Shown here in pieces: positions 43,802-53,038 of a stretch of 64,000 bases of DNA. The notes under the pieces were generated by a model, which was given only the letters and a program-made list of their open reading frames with translations, was not told the origin of the DNA and did not search any database. Source of the DNA: Agrobacterium albertimagni AOL15 (GTDB taxonomy: Bacteria > Pseudomonadota > Alphaproteobacteria > Rhizobiales > Rhizobiaceae); contig NZ_ALJF01000004.1 of NCBI RefSeq assembly GCF_000300855.1, forward strand, positions 124,001 through 188,000, given 5' to 3'. Position numbers and translations under genes: made by a program. Each line of letters opens with the position of its first letter. Within the stretch, counting starts at the first letter, position 1.

Positions 43802-46800
43802 ATGCACCCTCCCCGTTCAAATTCCGCGTATCAGCTCAATCAGTTAGGGGACAACAAGGGTGAAGGTGCCGATCAGTCGGCGGCCGACCAGATCGAGGGG
43901 CGTGAGGAAACGCCGGTTTGGCAGAAGGCCTTCGTTCTGGGTCCCAATGTGCGGTTCACCCGTACGCCCGACCGCGTGTCAGGCAAGGCCGAGCCGACGC
44001 CGGCGCCCGCTCCCCAGCCGAGCGCGCTGCCTGCACGGACAGTCACTCCACAGCCGGCAATGCCGCAGGCGCCGACACGGCAGGCCTATCAGCCGACACG
44101 CCAGCCAGTGGCCCCTGCCCCGGCCAAGCCCGCCTCGTCTGCCACGAGCAGCGTCCCCTATGCCGGATTGCCGTGCACGGGCGCGTCCGTCCCTGCACCG
44201 AAGCCCCAAGTGCCGCGTATGCCGGCTTCCGTGACCTTGCCGCAACCACCAGATGCCGTGGGCGCCCGCGCGCTCACCTACAAGCTTCGCCGGGAGCTCG
44301 CCCGCCAGCAGGCCGAACAAGCCACTTGGGAAGCATCGATGGCGGATGGCGCATCGCCACACGAGATCGGCCCTGCCTCGCAGCCCGCGCAGCCGGCACC
44401 CCTGGTTCAGGGCATGCGCAGCGTGCTGGCCAGCACGCAGGCCGCGACCGTCGGGACGAGTGTTCGTCTGGCGACCGAGGCCCATGTGCCGCCACATCTG
44501 CAGCGGTCGCTCGCCCAGCAGGCCGAAGCCGCGCGGCTTGCCGCCCAGCAGGCAGCTCCCGCCGCGCGTGCGCCCATGGTGCGCAATGCGTTTCTGCGGA
44601 CACCGCCGGCGACAGCGACACCTGAGCCGGTTGCGGCCCCGGTTGCTGCCTCAGCACCTGTACAGCCGGTTGTCACGGCTCCGGCCGGAACGCCGCCAGT
44701 CTCGTCCGGCTTTATCGCATGGGCGCAGATGACCAATCCGTCACCAATGCAGCCCGGGGCAGTGACTGCCGTCGCGCCTGTGGCGGCCGAACCCAAAGCG
44801 CAGGCTGAACGCCTGCCGATCGCAGCGCTGCTGTCGGATCACATCTTCTTCGAGGCGATGATCGCGCCGGTGGATGCTCCATTGGAAATCGAAATGGCGC
44901 GTCCGGCGATTGCGCAACCTGTCTCACAGGCTCGCAAGCCGGCGGCTCCGCAGCCGGTTCGAGCCGCGGCAGTGCCGGCAGCTCAGGCCGTTTCACCCGT
45001 TCGCGCCGAAGTCGTGCGCTATCGCCCGGATGGCATCTCTGCGCCAGCGCAGCCGCTCGCCATCGCAGTGCGCAAGCCGGTGTTCGAGGCAACCCCGGGC
45101 TCGGTCGTCGCGCTCTATCGGGAAGTCGCATATCGCGAGGTTTCAGCTCCGTCCTATGCATTGCAGCAGGCACAGGCAGCGGCGAGCGAAACCGTTGCCC
45201 CACTTGAGGCCGTTTCTCCGGCGCCGCTTCAGGCAAACCATTCGTCGCTTGCTCCAATGTCCGCCGCCCTCCCACGCCAGCCCCTTTTCAAAGCGCAGGA
45301 GGCGCTCGGCGAAGGCGAATACGAGTTGCCGTATATCGACTTCCTGCAGATGCCGCCGGTGCAAACGGGCGTCACGATGACGGCAGAGGCACTAGAACAG
45401 AGCGCCGGGCTTCTGGAAAGCGTGCTGGAAGATTTCGGCATCAAAGGCGAAGTGATCGACGTGCGTCCCGGCCCCGTCGTCACGCTCTACGAATTCGAGC
45501 CGGCGCCGGGGGTCAAGTCCTCGCGCGTCATCGGTCTCTCCGACGATATCGCCCGCTCGATGTCGGCACTGTCGGCGCGTGTCGCCGTTGTCCCCGGCCG
45601 CAACGTGATCGGCATCGAGCTGCCGAACCCGGTGCGCGAGACGGTCTATCTGCGCGAGCTGATCGAGACGCCCGATTACGCCGAGACGCGCTACAAGCTG
45701 CCGGTCTGCCTCGGCAAGACCATCGGTGGCGAGCCGGTGATCGCGGAGCTTGCGAAGATGCCGCATCTGCTCGTTGCCGGCACCACGGGTTCGGGCAAAT
45801 CGGTGGCGATCAACACGATGATCCTGTCGCTGCTCTACCGGTTCAGGCCGGACGAATGCCGGTTGATCATGGTCGACCCGAAGATGCTGGAGCTTTCCGT
45901 ATATGACGGCATCCCGCATCTCTTGACCCCTGTCGTCACCGATCCGAAGAAGGCCGTCATGGCGCTGAAGTGGGCGGTGCGCGAGATGGAAGACCGCTAT
46001 CGCAAGATGAGCCGCCTCGGCGTGCGCAATATCGACGGCTACAATGCCCGTGCAGCCCAGGCCCGCGAGAAGGGCGAGACGATCACCGTTTCCGTCCAGA
46101 CCGGCTTTGACCGGCAGAGCGGCGAGATCGTCTATGAGGAGCAGGAGCTCGACCTCTCGCCGATGCCCTACATCGTCGTCGTGGTCGACGAGATGGCCGA
46201 CCTGATGATGGTGGCCGGCAAGGAGATCGAAGGCGCGATCCAGCGGCTGGCGCAGATGGCGCGTGCGGCGGGCATCCACCTGATCATGGCGACGCAGCGT
46301 CCGTCGGTCGATGTCATCACCGGCACGATCAAGGCAAACTTCCCGACGCGCGTCTCCTTCCAGGTAACGTCCAAGATCGACAGCCGCACCATTCTCGGTG
46401 AGCCGGGCGCCGAACATCTGCTCGGCCAGGGCGACATGCTGCACATGGTCGGCGGCGGACGCATTGCCCGCGTGCACGGTCCCTTCGTTTCCGACGAGGA
46501 AGTCGAGAAGGTTGTCGCGCATCTGAAGATGCAGGGCCGTCCTGATTATCTGGGCACCGTCACCGAGGATGCCGATGAGGTTGAGGAAGAGCCGGAAGAA
46601 GACACCGCCGTCTTCGACAAGGGCGCCATGGCCGAAGAGGACGGCAATGACCTCTACGACAAGGCGGTCAAGGTGGTGCTGCGCGACAAGAAGTGCTCGA
46701 CCTCCTATATCCAGCGCCGCCTCTCGATCGGCTACAACAAGGCCGCTTCGCTGGTGGAGCGCATGGAGCAGGAGGGCATCGTCGGTGCCGCCAACCATGT

Positions 46801-46864
46801 CGGCAAGCGGGCGATCATCGTCGGCGGACGAGAGGTGAATCCTGAAGGCGACTTCGAAGGCTGA
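43802..46864 (+). CDS. ftsK: FtsK/SpoIIIE-family DNA translocase without membrane segments
   Basis: A 1020-residue translocase. The first 500 residues are proline-, alanine- and glutamine-rich and lack any hydrophobic helix, so the four N-terminal membrane segments of classical FtsK are absent. The motor starts near 510 ([14 protein letters not shown]), with Walker [10 protein letters not shown] (about 660-668), Walker [14 protein letters not shown] (about 790) and [13 protein letters not shown]; the C-terminal gamma winged helix (about 945-1010, [19 protein letters not shown]) would bind the KOPS/FRS orienting sequence. It pumps DNA, with a likely role in chromosome dimer resolution or segregation. 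No lolA gene follows, as usually seen at the main ftsK locus, so it may be the second paralogue. Confidence 0.88.
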   Translation: MHPPRSNSAYQLNQLGDNKGEGADQSAADQIEGREETPVWQKAFVLGPNVRFTRTPDRVSGKAEPTPAPAPQPSALPARTVTPQPAMPQAPTRQAYQPTRQPVAPAPAKPASSATSSVPYAGLPCTGASVPAPKPQVPRMPASVTLPQPPDAVGARALTYKLRRELARQQAEQATWEASMADGASPHEIGPASQPAQPAPLVQGMRSVLASTQAATVGTSVRLATEAHVPPHLQRSLAQQAEAARLAAQQAAPAARAPMVRNAFLRTPPATATPEPVAAPVAASAPVQPVVTAPAGTPPVSSGFIAWAQMTNPSPMQPGAVTAVAPVAAEPKAQAERLPIAALLSDHIFFEAMIAPVDAPLEIEMARPAIAQPVSQARKPAAPQPVRAAAVPAAQAVSPVRAEVVRYRPDGISAPAQPLAIAVRKPVFEATPGSVVALYREVAYREVSAPSYALQQAQAAASETVAPLEAVSPAPLQANHSSLAPMSAALPRQPLFKAQEALGEGEYELPYIDFLQMPPVQTGVTMTAEALEQSAGLLESVLEDFGIKGEVIDVRPGPVVTLYEFEPAPGVKSSRVIGLSDDIARSMSALSARVAVVPGRNVIGIELPNPVRETVYLRELIETPDYAETRYKLPVCLGKTIGGEPVIAELAKMPHLLVAGTTGSGKSVAINTMILSLLYRFRPDECRLIMVDPKMLELSVYDGIPHLLTPVVTDPKKAVMALKWAVREMEDRYRKMSRLGVRNIDGYNARAAQAREKGETITVSVQTGFDRQSGEIVYEEQELDLSPMPYIVVVVDEMADLMMVAGKEIEGAIQRLAQMARAAGIHLIMATQRPSVDVITGTIKANFPTRVSFQVTSKIDSRTILGEPGAEHLLGQGDMLHMVGGGRIARVHGPFVSDEEVEKVVAHLKMQGRPDYLGTVTEDADEVEEEPEEDTAVFDKGAMAEEDGNDLYDKAVKVVLRDKKCSTSYIQRRLSIGYNKAASLVERMEQEGIVGAANHVGKRAIIVGGREVNPEGDFEG

Positions 46865-46914
46865 TCAAGACCGGCCAACGGTCCAGACATTCGGCCGCAG
46901 ACTATTGCTAGTCG

Positions 46915-46942
46915 AGGCACGCCCTGCTGGGCGTGCCTTTTC
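46915..46942 (+). terminator. Terminator after the FtsK-type gene
   Basis: AGGCACGCCC-TGCT-GGGCGTGCCT, a perfect 10-base-pair stem followed by TTTCC, 51 bases after the stop codon. Confidence 0.85.
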
Positions 46943-46970
46943 CTTGACTGCTCCTGCATCTCGACCATGG

Positions 46971-46995
46971 GGAACCCTTCCGGAGGCCTGCAGTT
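46971..46995 (+). promoter_or_regulatory. EcfG-type stress promoter of the DUF892 gene
   Basis: GGAAC (46971-46975), 16 bases, AGTT (46992-46995); the EcfG consensus is GGAAC-N16/17-CGTT. It lies 32 bases before the start codon. Confidence 0.55.
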
Positions 46996-47026
46996 CGGAG
47001 GCGGTCAGATCAAGGAGACAAAGACA

Positions 47027-47536
47027 ATGGCAGAAGACAGACGTTCGCTCTTCGTTACCGGCCTGCGCAATGCGCATGCGATGGAAAACCAGGCAATCTC
47101 GATCATCAAGCCACAGCTTTCCCGGATCGAGAACTATCCGCAGGTGGCACGGCGACTGGAACAGCATCTGCAGGAGACCGAAGCGCAGTTAAAGCGGCTC
47201 GAGGACATCCTCGCCAGCCTCGACGAGGATCACTCGACCATCAAGGACTGGATGCTCTCGGCGGGCGGCAGCATGGCCGCGCTCAGCCACGCCATGGCAG
47301 GCGACGAGATCCTGAAGAATTCCTTCGCCAACCAGGCTTTCGAGAATTACGAGATCGCCGCGTATAATTCGCTCATGGTCATGGCGGAGATGGGTGGCTT
47401 CCAGGGCGCAACCAACGGTCTGCAGCAGAACCTCGCGGAAGAAGAGAACATGGCTCAGTGGCTGCGGGACAATCTGCGTGAGGTCACAATGGAATTTGTC
47501 TCGCGCGAAGAGGCGGGTGAACGCGCCAAGGTCTAA
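47027..47536 (+). CDS. DUF892 (YciF-type) ferritin-like protein
   Basis: A 169-residue four-helix protein: SLFVTGLRNAHAMENQAISI as first helix, EQHLQETEAQLKRLE, DWMLSAGGSMAALSHAMAGDEI and AFENYEIAAYNSLMVMAEM. The Glu and His residues in these helices form a di-iron site as in rubrerythrin. DUF892 proteins are part of the general-stress regulon in rhizobia. An AAGGAG ribosome site precedes ATG 47027; the promoter matches GGAAC-N16-AGTT. It is terminated by a palindrome region shared with the next gene. Confidence 0.88.
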   Translation: MAEDRRSLFVTGLRNAHAMENQAISIIKPQLSRIENYPQVARRLEQHLQETEAQLKRLEDILASLDEDHSTIKDWMLSAGGSMAALSHAMAGDEILKNSFANQAFENYEIAAYNSLMVMAEMGGFQGATNGLQQNLAEEENMAQWLRDNLREVTMEFVSREEAGERAKV

Positions 47537-47558
47537 CGCCCGTTCGTTTTCGAAAACG

Positions 47559-47593
47559 AAAAAAGGCGGAAGCGGGCTTAGCTCGCTTCCGCC
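47559..47593 (-). terminator. Terminator of the minus-strand gene at 47627
   Basis: On the minus strand, GGCGGAAGCG-N9-CGCTTCCGCC followed by TTTTTT. On the plus side it also sits behind the DUF892 stop next to the palindrome TTCGTTTTCGAAAACGAA (47543-47560), so it may serve both. Confidence 0.8.
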
Positions 47594-47626
47594 TGCGCTA
47601 CCGGGATCGCAGCAGCCTTGCGTCGA

Positions 47627-48082
47627 TCAGATCTGCACGGGGCGGATCGTATCGATGCCGATCTCGCCTTCGATGAGGCCGCGGGTGAGACCCTGCCTGT
47701 CCCGCGCGATTTCAATGACCGTGTAGAGTTTCTCCGAGCGGAAGGCGCTTGCCATGCCGGTCGTGACGTCCTCGGCAGGCTTGGCGTCGATTTCCATATA
47801 GTCCAGTTCCTGCGAGGCCGCGACGAGGCGAGCATCGCCCGTTGACCGGGCAGCCACGGTCACGACACCATGGCTGGGGGCATTGTCCCAACGCGGATCG
47901 TCCGGCGCGGCGATGGGTTCCAGTCGGTAGATGTTGAGAAGTTCGCCATGCAGCGACATTCCATGTTCCGCGGCGGCGGCGTCCGACCGGCGCGCGGCCG
48001 CTTCGACGGGCTGCGCCAGATGAGGATCAATGTCCTCTCGCGCATCGTTCTTCGGCACTTCGTGATCGTTGTTGTCGGACAT
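47627..48082 (-). CDS. Hypothetical protein with EcfG-like promoter
   Basis: A 151-residue soluble acidic protein with no signal or membrane segment. Blocks include EAAARRSDAAAAEHGMSLHGELL, WDNAPSHGVVTVAARS, ELDYMEIDAKPAED and IARDRQGLTRGLIEGEIGID. I recognise no family. A GGAGAAG ribosome site lies before ATG 48082. On the minus strand a GGAAC followed 17 bases later by GGTT (48139-48114) is one base from an EcfG promoter, and its divergent partner has a similar site, so both may be stress-induced together. Confidence 0.6.
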   Translation of the reverse strand: MSDNNDHEVPKNDAREDIDPHLAQPVEAAARRSDAAAAEHGMSLHGELLNIYRLEPIAAPDDPRWDNAPSHGVVTVAARSTGDARLVAASQELDYMEIDAKPAEDVTTGMASAFRSEKLYTVIEIARDRQGLTRGLIEGEIGIDTIRPVQI

Positions 48083-48113
48083 GGTCTTCTCCCTGTGAAA
48101 CACTCTGATATCC

Positions 48114-48139
48114 AACCGATCTCGGCCTGATACGGTTCC
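48114..48139 (-). promoter_or_regulatory. EcfG-like promoter of the gene at 47627 (one mismatch)
   Basis: Minus strand: GGAAC (48139-48135), 17 bases, GGTT (48117-48114). The -10 has G instead of C. It lies 32 bases before ATG 48082. Confidence 0.4.
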
Positions 48140-48163
48140 GCCCTGCTTCCCGCGCCTCGAGAT

Positions 48164-48189
48164 GGAACATGGCAGCCTGCGGACCAGTT
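48164..48189 (+). promoter_or_regulatory. EcfG-type promoter of the YihY gene
   Basis: GGAAC (48164-48168), 17 bases, AGTT (48186-48189); one base from GGAAC-N16/17-CGTT. The start codon follows 24 bases later. Confidence 0.5.
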
Positions 48190-48212
48190 TCCCTGACAAC
48201 AAGGAGCCCGAC

Positions 48213-49205
48213 ATGCCGCCAGTGACCCCTTCATCCCCACCCCTCACCGCTTCCCATGTCCGTGACGACCGGGGACGGGATGCGCGCAGCCCCGGCGACA
48301 TTCCGGTGCGGGGTCTGTGGGACGTGTCGCTCAGGGTCCTGTCGCGGCTGACATCCGACCGGGTGATGCTGGCCGCGGCTGGTGTGTCCTTCTATGTGAT
48401 GCTGTCTTTGTTTCCAGGTCTTGCAGCCTTGGTCTCGCTTTATGGCCTGATTGCGGACCCGACCACGATCGCCGGACGGCTGGATTTCCTCTCCGAACTG
48501 CTGCCCGCCGATGGGGTCGCGATGATCCTCGGGCAGTTGCAGGCGCTGGCGGACGAAAACGACAGCACCTTGAGCACCGGTTTTCTCGTCGGTCTCGGCG
48601 TTTCGCTGTTCAGCGCCCGCAACGGCATGGTCGCGCTCTTCGAGGCAATGAACATTGCCTATCAGGAGCCGGAGAAACGCGGTTTCGTCCACACCACGCT
48701 GCTCGCCATCGCCTTTACGCTCGGTGCCATGGCCATTCTCGCCGTTATCGTCACGGCGCTGGCGATCCTGCCGCTGATCATGTCCGTGGTTTTCATCTCC
48801 GAACGGGCCGAGATGATCGTGGGATTGATTCGCTGGCCGATCCTGATCGGCGTTATCTGGCTCGGGACCGTAATGATCTATCGCTACGGGCCGAGCCGCG
48901 AGAATGCCCAGCTTCGATGGCTGACCTGGGGCACGCTGCTGAGCACGCTTATCTGGATGATCATGTCGCTCGGCTTCACCTTCTATCTGGAGAATTTCGC
49001 CGACTTCAACGCGACCTATGGCGCGCTCGGCACCTTTATCGGCTTCATGTTCTGGGCCTGGCTATCGGTGGTGATCCTGATTGTCGGGGCGATGCTGAAT
49101 GCCGAGCTCGAGCATCAGACGGCCGAGGATACGACGACCGGGCCGGCTCAGCCGATGGGTCAGCGGGGCGCGCATGTCGCCGACACACTCGGCGAATCGC
49201 AGTAA
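48213..49205 (+). CDS. YihY/virulence factor BrkB family membrane protein
   Basis: A 330-residue inner-membrane protein with six hydrophobic segments: LMLAAAGVSFYVMLSLFPGLAALVSLYGL (in parts) at the first two, a central pair around 160-220, and WMIMSLGFTFYLENFADFNATYGALGTFIGFMFWAWLS (in parts) at the end. The SFYVMLSLFPGL and FADFNATYGALG motifs mark the YihY/BrkB family. Function is not settled; members are often stress-induced. It starts at ATG 48213 after AAGGAG and is closed by a strong terminator. Confidence 0.88.
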   Translation: MPPVTPSSPPLTASHVRDDRGRDARSPGDIPVRGLWDVSLRVLSRLTSDRVMLAAAGVSFYVMLSLFPGLAALVSLYGLIADPTTIAGRLDFLSELLPADGVAMILGQLQALADENDSTLSTGFLVGLGVSLFSARNGMVALFEAMNIAYQEPEKRGFVHTTLLAIAFTLGAMAILAVIVTALAILPLIMSVVFISERAEMIVGLIRWPILIGVIWLGTVMIYRYGPSRENAQLRWLTWGTLLSTLIWMIMSLGFTFYLENFADFNATYGALGTFIGFMFWAWLSVVILIVGAMLNAELEHQTAEDTTTGPAQPMGQRGAHVADTLGESQ

Positions 49206-49222
49206 CGGCAATCGATACTTGT

Positions 49223-49258
49223 GAAAGAGGGGCGGCATCGGAATGCCGCCCCTCTTTC
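49223..49258. terminator. Bidirectional terminator between YihY and NAGGN genes
   Basis: GAAAGAGGGGCGGCAT-CGGA-ATGCCGCCCCTCTTTC, a perfect 16-base-pair stem between convergent genes, with A- and T-rich ends. Confidence 0.9.
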
Positions 49259-49282
49259 GTAAACTCTGTTTCACACTTGTGG

Positions 49283-51088
49283 TTAGGCGTTGCGGCGCTC
49301 GCGGGCGCGGCTGCCGGGAAACAAGAGCTGGATGAAGCTCTCGGCCGTCGGTTGTGGCTCGTGATTGGCAAGGCCGGGCCGCTCATTGGCTTCAATGAAG
49401 ACATAATCTGGTTCGGCTGGATCCCGGACCATGAAATCGATGCCGACGACCGGGATCTTGATCGCCTTGGCGATCCGGCAGGCGGCATCGACGAGATCGG
49501 GATGTGCCTGGGCCGTGACGTCGTGGATCGTGCCGCCGGTATGGAGATTGGCGGCCTTGCGCACAGTGATCTCACGCCCCTCTTCCAGCACGCTGTCGAG
49601 ATCGAGCTCCTGTTCGGCGAGGCAACGCTTCGTTTCGGCATCGACAGGGATGCGGCTTTCGCCGCCGGTTGCGGCAGCGCGTCGGCGGGACTGCTGTTCA
49701 ATCAGCTTGCGGATCGGCGAGCGGCCATCGCCGACCACACGCGGTGGACGGCGGACGGCGGCGGCAACGAGCTTGTAGTCGATGACCACAAGGCGCAGGT
49801 CCTCGCCTTCGAAACAGGCTTCCAGGAGAACCCGGTCGCAGACCTGGCGGGCCTGGCGGATGGCGGCCTGCAGGGCATCCATCGAGGAGATGCCGACCGA
49901 GATGCCCCTGCCCTGTTCGCCCCGCGCGGGCTTTACCACCAGCTTGCCGTGCTTTTCGAGGAAGGCCTGCTTGTCGGCATCCGGGGCATCGGCTGAGAGC
50001 TGTTCCGGCACGCTGAGACCGGCTGCCTCGGCGAAGCGGCGGGTGACGGCCTTGTCGTCGCAGATCGACATGGCTACCGATGAGGTGAGATCCGAGAGGC
50101 TTTCGCGGCAGTGAATGCTTCGGCCGCCATGGCTCAACCGGAAGAAGCCGCCTTCGGGATCGGTCACCTCGACATGGATGCCGCGGCGGAGCGCCTCGTC
50201 AACGATCAGGCGGGCGTAGGGGTTAAGCGCTTCGTAGCCTTCGACCGGCTGGGCAAAGAACTTCTCGTTGATGGCGTTCTTGCGCTTGACGGCAAAGAGC
50301 GGCACGCGGCGGAAGCCGAGCTTCTCATAGAGACCGATCGCCTTGTCGTTGTCGTGCAGGACGGAGAGGTCGAGATAGGCCAGGCCCCGGGCCTGGAAAT
50401 GTTCGGCGAGGATGCGCACAAGGCCCTCGCCGATGCCCGGCTGGCGGGCTTGCGGGTGAACGGCGAGGCACCACAGCGAAGCGCCGCGCTCCGGGTCGTC
50501 GAACAGGCGATGATGGTCGATGCCGGTGACCGTTCCGACGATCTCGCCGGTCAGATCGTCCTGTGCGACGAAATAGGTGACCGGGCGGTTGTCTCGCTCG
50601 CCGGTGACGAAGTCCTCGCGCACCTGGACCATGCCGCAGCTGGCATAGACCGCATTGATGCCCGCCGCATCGCTTTCGGAGGAAAAGCGCCTGAAGGTCA
50701 CGCCCTTCGGGCGACGACCGCCGGCGCGATAGGTGGAAAGATCGAGCCTAAAGGTATGGGACGGATCGAGGAAGATCTCCTGCGGCGCCTGGGCGAGCAG
50801 GACATGGGGATCTCCGACATGAAAGGCGATGTCGCGGGTGTCGGGCGCTTCTTCGCGGAGCGCTTCGAGGAGGTCGGGATAGGCGTCGAAGCTCGGCGTA
50901 AAAAGAAGCCGCCCCCAGCCGCAATCCAGCGCGACGTTGCGGTTGCGCGCATCGGGTTCGCAGGCACGACTGGTCGCTCCCTGACTGCCGCCGCCGGGGG
51001 TGCGGAGCCGGGTCAACCGGTGTGACAGGGCATTGCCGCGACGGGCCTTGCGCGGCTGGGTGGCGGGCTTCTTCTCTGCCTTGCTCAC
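49283..51088 (-). CDS. ngg: N-acetylglutaminylglutamine synthetase (GNAT + ATP-grasp)
   Basis: A 601-residue bifunctional enzyme. The GNAT acetyltransferase domain is at about 105-290 (LWCLAVHPQARQPGIGEGLV, then LSVLHDNDKAIGLYEKLGF) and the ATP-grasp domain at about 350-590 (KLVVKPARGEQGRGISVG, FEGEDLRLVVIDYKLVAAAVRR, FIEANERPGL). It makes N-acetylglutaminylglutamine, the precursor of the osmoprotectant NAGGN. The start is GTG 51088: AGGAG lies seven bases before it and the homology begins at SKAEKK; it comes one base after the asnO stop. ngg and asnO are translationally coupled. Confidence 0.93.
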   Translation of the reverse strand: MSKAEKKPATQPRKARRGNALSHRLTRLRTPGGGSQGATSRACEPDARNRNVALDCGWGRLLFTPSFDAYPDLLEALREEAPDTRDIAFHVGDPHVLLAQAPQEIFLDPSHTFRLDLSTYRAGGRRPKGVTFRRFSSESDAAGINAVYASCGMVQVREDFVTGERDNRPVTYFVAQDDLTGEIVGTVTGIDHHRLFDDPERGASLWCLAVHPQARQPGIGEGLVRILAEHFQARGLAYLDLSVLHDNDKAIGLYEKLGFRRVPLFAVKRKNAINEKFFAQPVEGYEALNPYARLIVDEALRRGIHVEVTDPEGGFFRLSHGGRSIHCRESLSDLTSSVAMSICDDKAVTRRFAEAAGLSVPEQLSADAPDADKQAFLEKHGKLVVKPARGEQGRGISVGISSMDALQAAIRQARQVCDRVLLEACFEGEDLRLVVIDYKLVAAAVRRPPRVVGDGRSPIRKLIEQQSRRRAAATGGESRIPVDAETKRCLAEQELDLDSVLEEGREITVRKAANLHTGGTIHDVTAQAHPDLVDAACRIAKAIKIPVVGIDFMVRDPAEPDYVFIEANERPGLANHEPQPTAESFIQLLFPGSRARERRNA

Positions 51089-51089
51089 G

Positions 51090-52865
51090 TCAGTTCTCCT
51101 GGGCCTGCAACCACATTTCGAGAAGGCCGATCTGCCAGAGCTCGGAGCCCTGCAGCGGGGTGATATGCGAGGCGGGATCGGCCACCAGACGGTCGATGTA
51201 GTCCTGGCGGAAGAGGCCACGTTCGCGGGCAGCCTGGGACGACAGGGCGTCACGGAGCATGTCGAGATAGGGACCGGCGATGTATTTCAGCTGGGGGACC
51301 GGGAAGTAGCCCTTCTTGCGGTCGATGACCTCTGACGGGATGACCTTGCGTGCGACATCCTTGAGGATGCCCTTGCCACCGTCCCGCAGCTTCTCCTCAG
51401 GGGGAATGCGGGCGGCGAGTTCGACCAGTTCGTGATCGAGGAAGGGCACGCGGGCTTCCAGGCCCCAGGCCATGGTCATGTTGTCGACGCGCTTGACCGG
51501 GTCGTCGACGAGCATGACATTGCTGTCGAGGCGGAGTGCCTGGTCGACCGGACTATCGGCACCGGAGCGCAGCAGATGTTCGCGCAGCAAGTCGCCGCTC
51601 ACATCGCTGCCGGCGATCCAGCGATCCTGCAGCTGGGTTGCGAGCGTTTCATGCGATCGATCGCGGAAGGCACGGCCGTAGTCGCCGACGACATTGGTGG
51701 AGCCGACCAGCGGCGGGTACCAGTGATACCCGCCGAAGACCTCGTCGGCGCCCTGGCCGGACTGGACCACCTTGATGTGTTTCGAGACTTCCTTCGACAG
51801 AAGGTAGAAGCCGACATTGTCATAGGAGACCATGGGCTCCGACATGGCGGCAATCGTGCCGGGCAGCGCACCCATCAGATCGGCCGAGGGGACGAAGATC
51901 TTGTGGTGGTCGGTGCCGAAGCGTTTGGCGATGAGGTCGGAATAGACGAATTCGTCGCCCTTCTCGCCATTGGCTTCCTCGAAGCCGACGGAGAAGCTCA
52001 TCAGGCCTGTCTGGCCGGCTTCCGCCAGAAGGCCGACGATCAGGCTGGAATCGACACCACCTGACAGCAGGACGCCGACGGGGACATCGGCAATCATCCG
52101 ACGCTTGACGGCAAGACGCAGCGCATCGAGCAGTTGCTGCTGCCAGTCCTCGCGGCTCATGCCGAAATCTTCGGATCGACGCGTATAGGCGGGGTCCCAG
52201 TAGCGCTTGTCCTCGAAACTGCCATCGGGCTGGTAGACCCGGATCGTTGCCGGCGGCAGCTTGCGCACGCCCTTGTAGATCGTCCGCGGCGGCGGCACGA
52301 CGGCGTGGAAGGTCATATAGTGGTGAAGCGCGGTCACATCGATCGCGGTGTCGACCCCGCCTGCCTTGACGAGGGCGGGAAGCGAGGACGCGAAGCGCAG
52401 ACCACCCGAGACTTCGGCGAGATACAGCGGCTTGATGCCAAAGCGGTCTCGCGCCATGACGACGCGGCCGGTGTCGCGCTCATGGATGACGAAGGCGAAC
52501 ATGCCGTGGAAGCGGGATACGCAGTCCGTGCCCCAGGCATGCCAAGCCTTCAGGATGACCTCGGTGTCGCCATCGGAGAAGAATCGGTAGCCCTTGGCTT
52601 CCAATTCGCTGCGCAGTTCACGGAAGTTATAGATACAGCCGTTGAAGACGAGCGAAAGGCCGAGATCGGGATCGACCATCGGCTGCTGGGATTTGTCGGA
52701 AAGGTCGAGGATGCGCAATCGTCGATGGCCAAGCCCGACATTGCCCCTCACCATCACGCCGGCCGAATCCGGCCCTCGTGGGGCCAGAACATCCGCCATG
52801 ATCGAAACTGCCGCTACCGACGGCGATGCGCCATCGAATCTCACTTCTCCACAAATGCCACACAT
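51090..52865 (-). CDS. asnO: NAGGN amidotransferase, asparagine-synthase-like (AsnO)
   Basis: A 591-residue class II amidotransferase. Cys2 is the N-terminal nucleophile (MCGICGEVRF), the glutaminase domain spans about 1-210, and the synthetase domain has the pyrophosphate-binding SGGVDSSL (about 265) and SVGFEEANGEKGDE. It amidates N-acetylglutaminylglutamine to NAGGN; in this family the gene is always next to ngg. Pseudomonas and Sinorhizobium make NAGGN as osmoprotectant. In its upstream region a GGAAC followed by N16-CATT, one base from the EcfG motif, lies on the minus strand (52974-52950), which would fit osmotic induction. Confidence 0.93.
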   Translation of the reverse strand: MCGICGEVRFDGASPSVAAVSIMADVLAPRGPDSAGVMVRGNVGLGHRRLRILDLSDKSQQPMVDPDLGLSLVFNGCIYNFRELRSELEAKGYRFFSDGDTEVILKAWHAWGTDCVSRFHGMFAFVIHERDTGRVVMARDRFGIKPLYLAEVSGGLRFASSLPALVKAGGVDTAIDVTALHHYMTFHAVVPPPRTIYKGVRKLPPATIRVYQPDGSFEDKRYWDPAYTRRSEDFGMSREDWQQQLLDALRLAVKRRMIADVPVGVLLSGGVDSSLIVGLLAEAGQTGLMSFSVGFEEANGEKGDEFVYSDLIAKRFGTDHHKIFVPSADLMGALPGTIAAMSEPMVSYDNVGFYLLSKEVSKHIKVVQSGQGADEVFGGYHWYPPLVGSTNVVGDYGRAFRDRSHETLATQLQDRWIAGSDVSGDLLREHLLRSGADSPVDQALRLDSNVMLVDDPVKRVDNMTMAWGLEARVPFLDHELVELAARIPPEEKLRDGGKGILKDVARKVIPSEVIDRKKGYFPVPQLKYIAGPYLDMLRDALSSQAARERGLFRQDYIDRLVADPASHITPLQGSELWQIGLLEMWLQAQEN

Positions 52866-53006
52866 GAACCGGGCTGAAACCTCCGTTGAAAGACCAAACG
52901 AAAAGGTGCCGGCAAACCGTTCTTCGGTTTACCGGACACATGATTTGCAAATGGTCGAGAGGTTCCATTGTTCCATTCTTTTTTCGGAACATGGCAGGCG
53001 CTTGCT

Positions 53007-53030
53007 CGGCGCCCCGCTTTTGGGGCGCCG
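53007..53030. terminator. GC-rich hairpin after the PepSY gene
   Basis: CGGCGCCCC-GCTTTT-GGGGCGCCG, a 9-base-pair stem 9 bases beyond the PepSY stop. No T-run follows on the minus strand, so termination may be weak. The asnO promoter lies just past it. Confidence 0.5.
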
Positions 53031-53038
53031 AAATTCGA

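Noticed and set aside
45392..46798. 468-codon minus-strand open frame opposite the FtsK motor domain
   Set aside because: Shadow frame; no ribosome site and no coherent domain.
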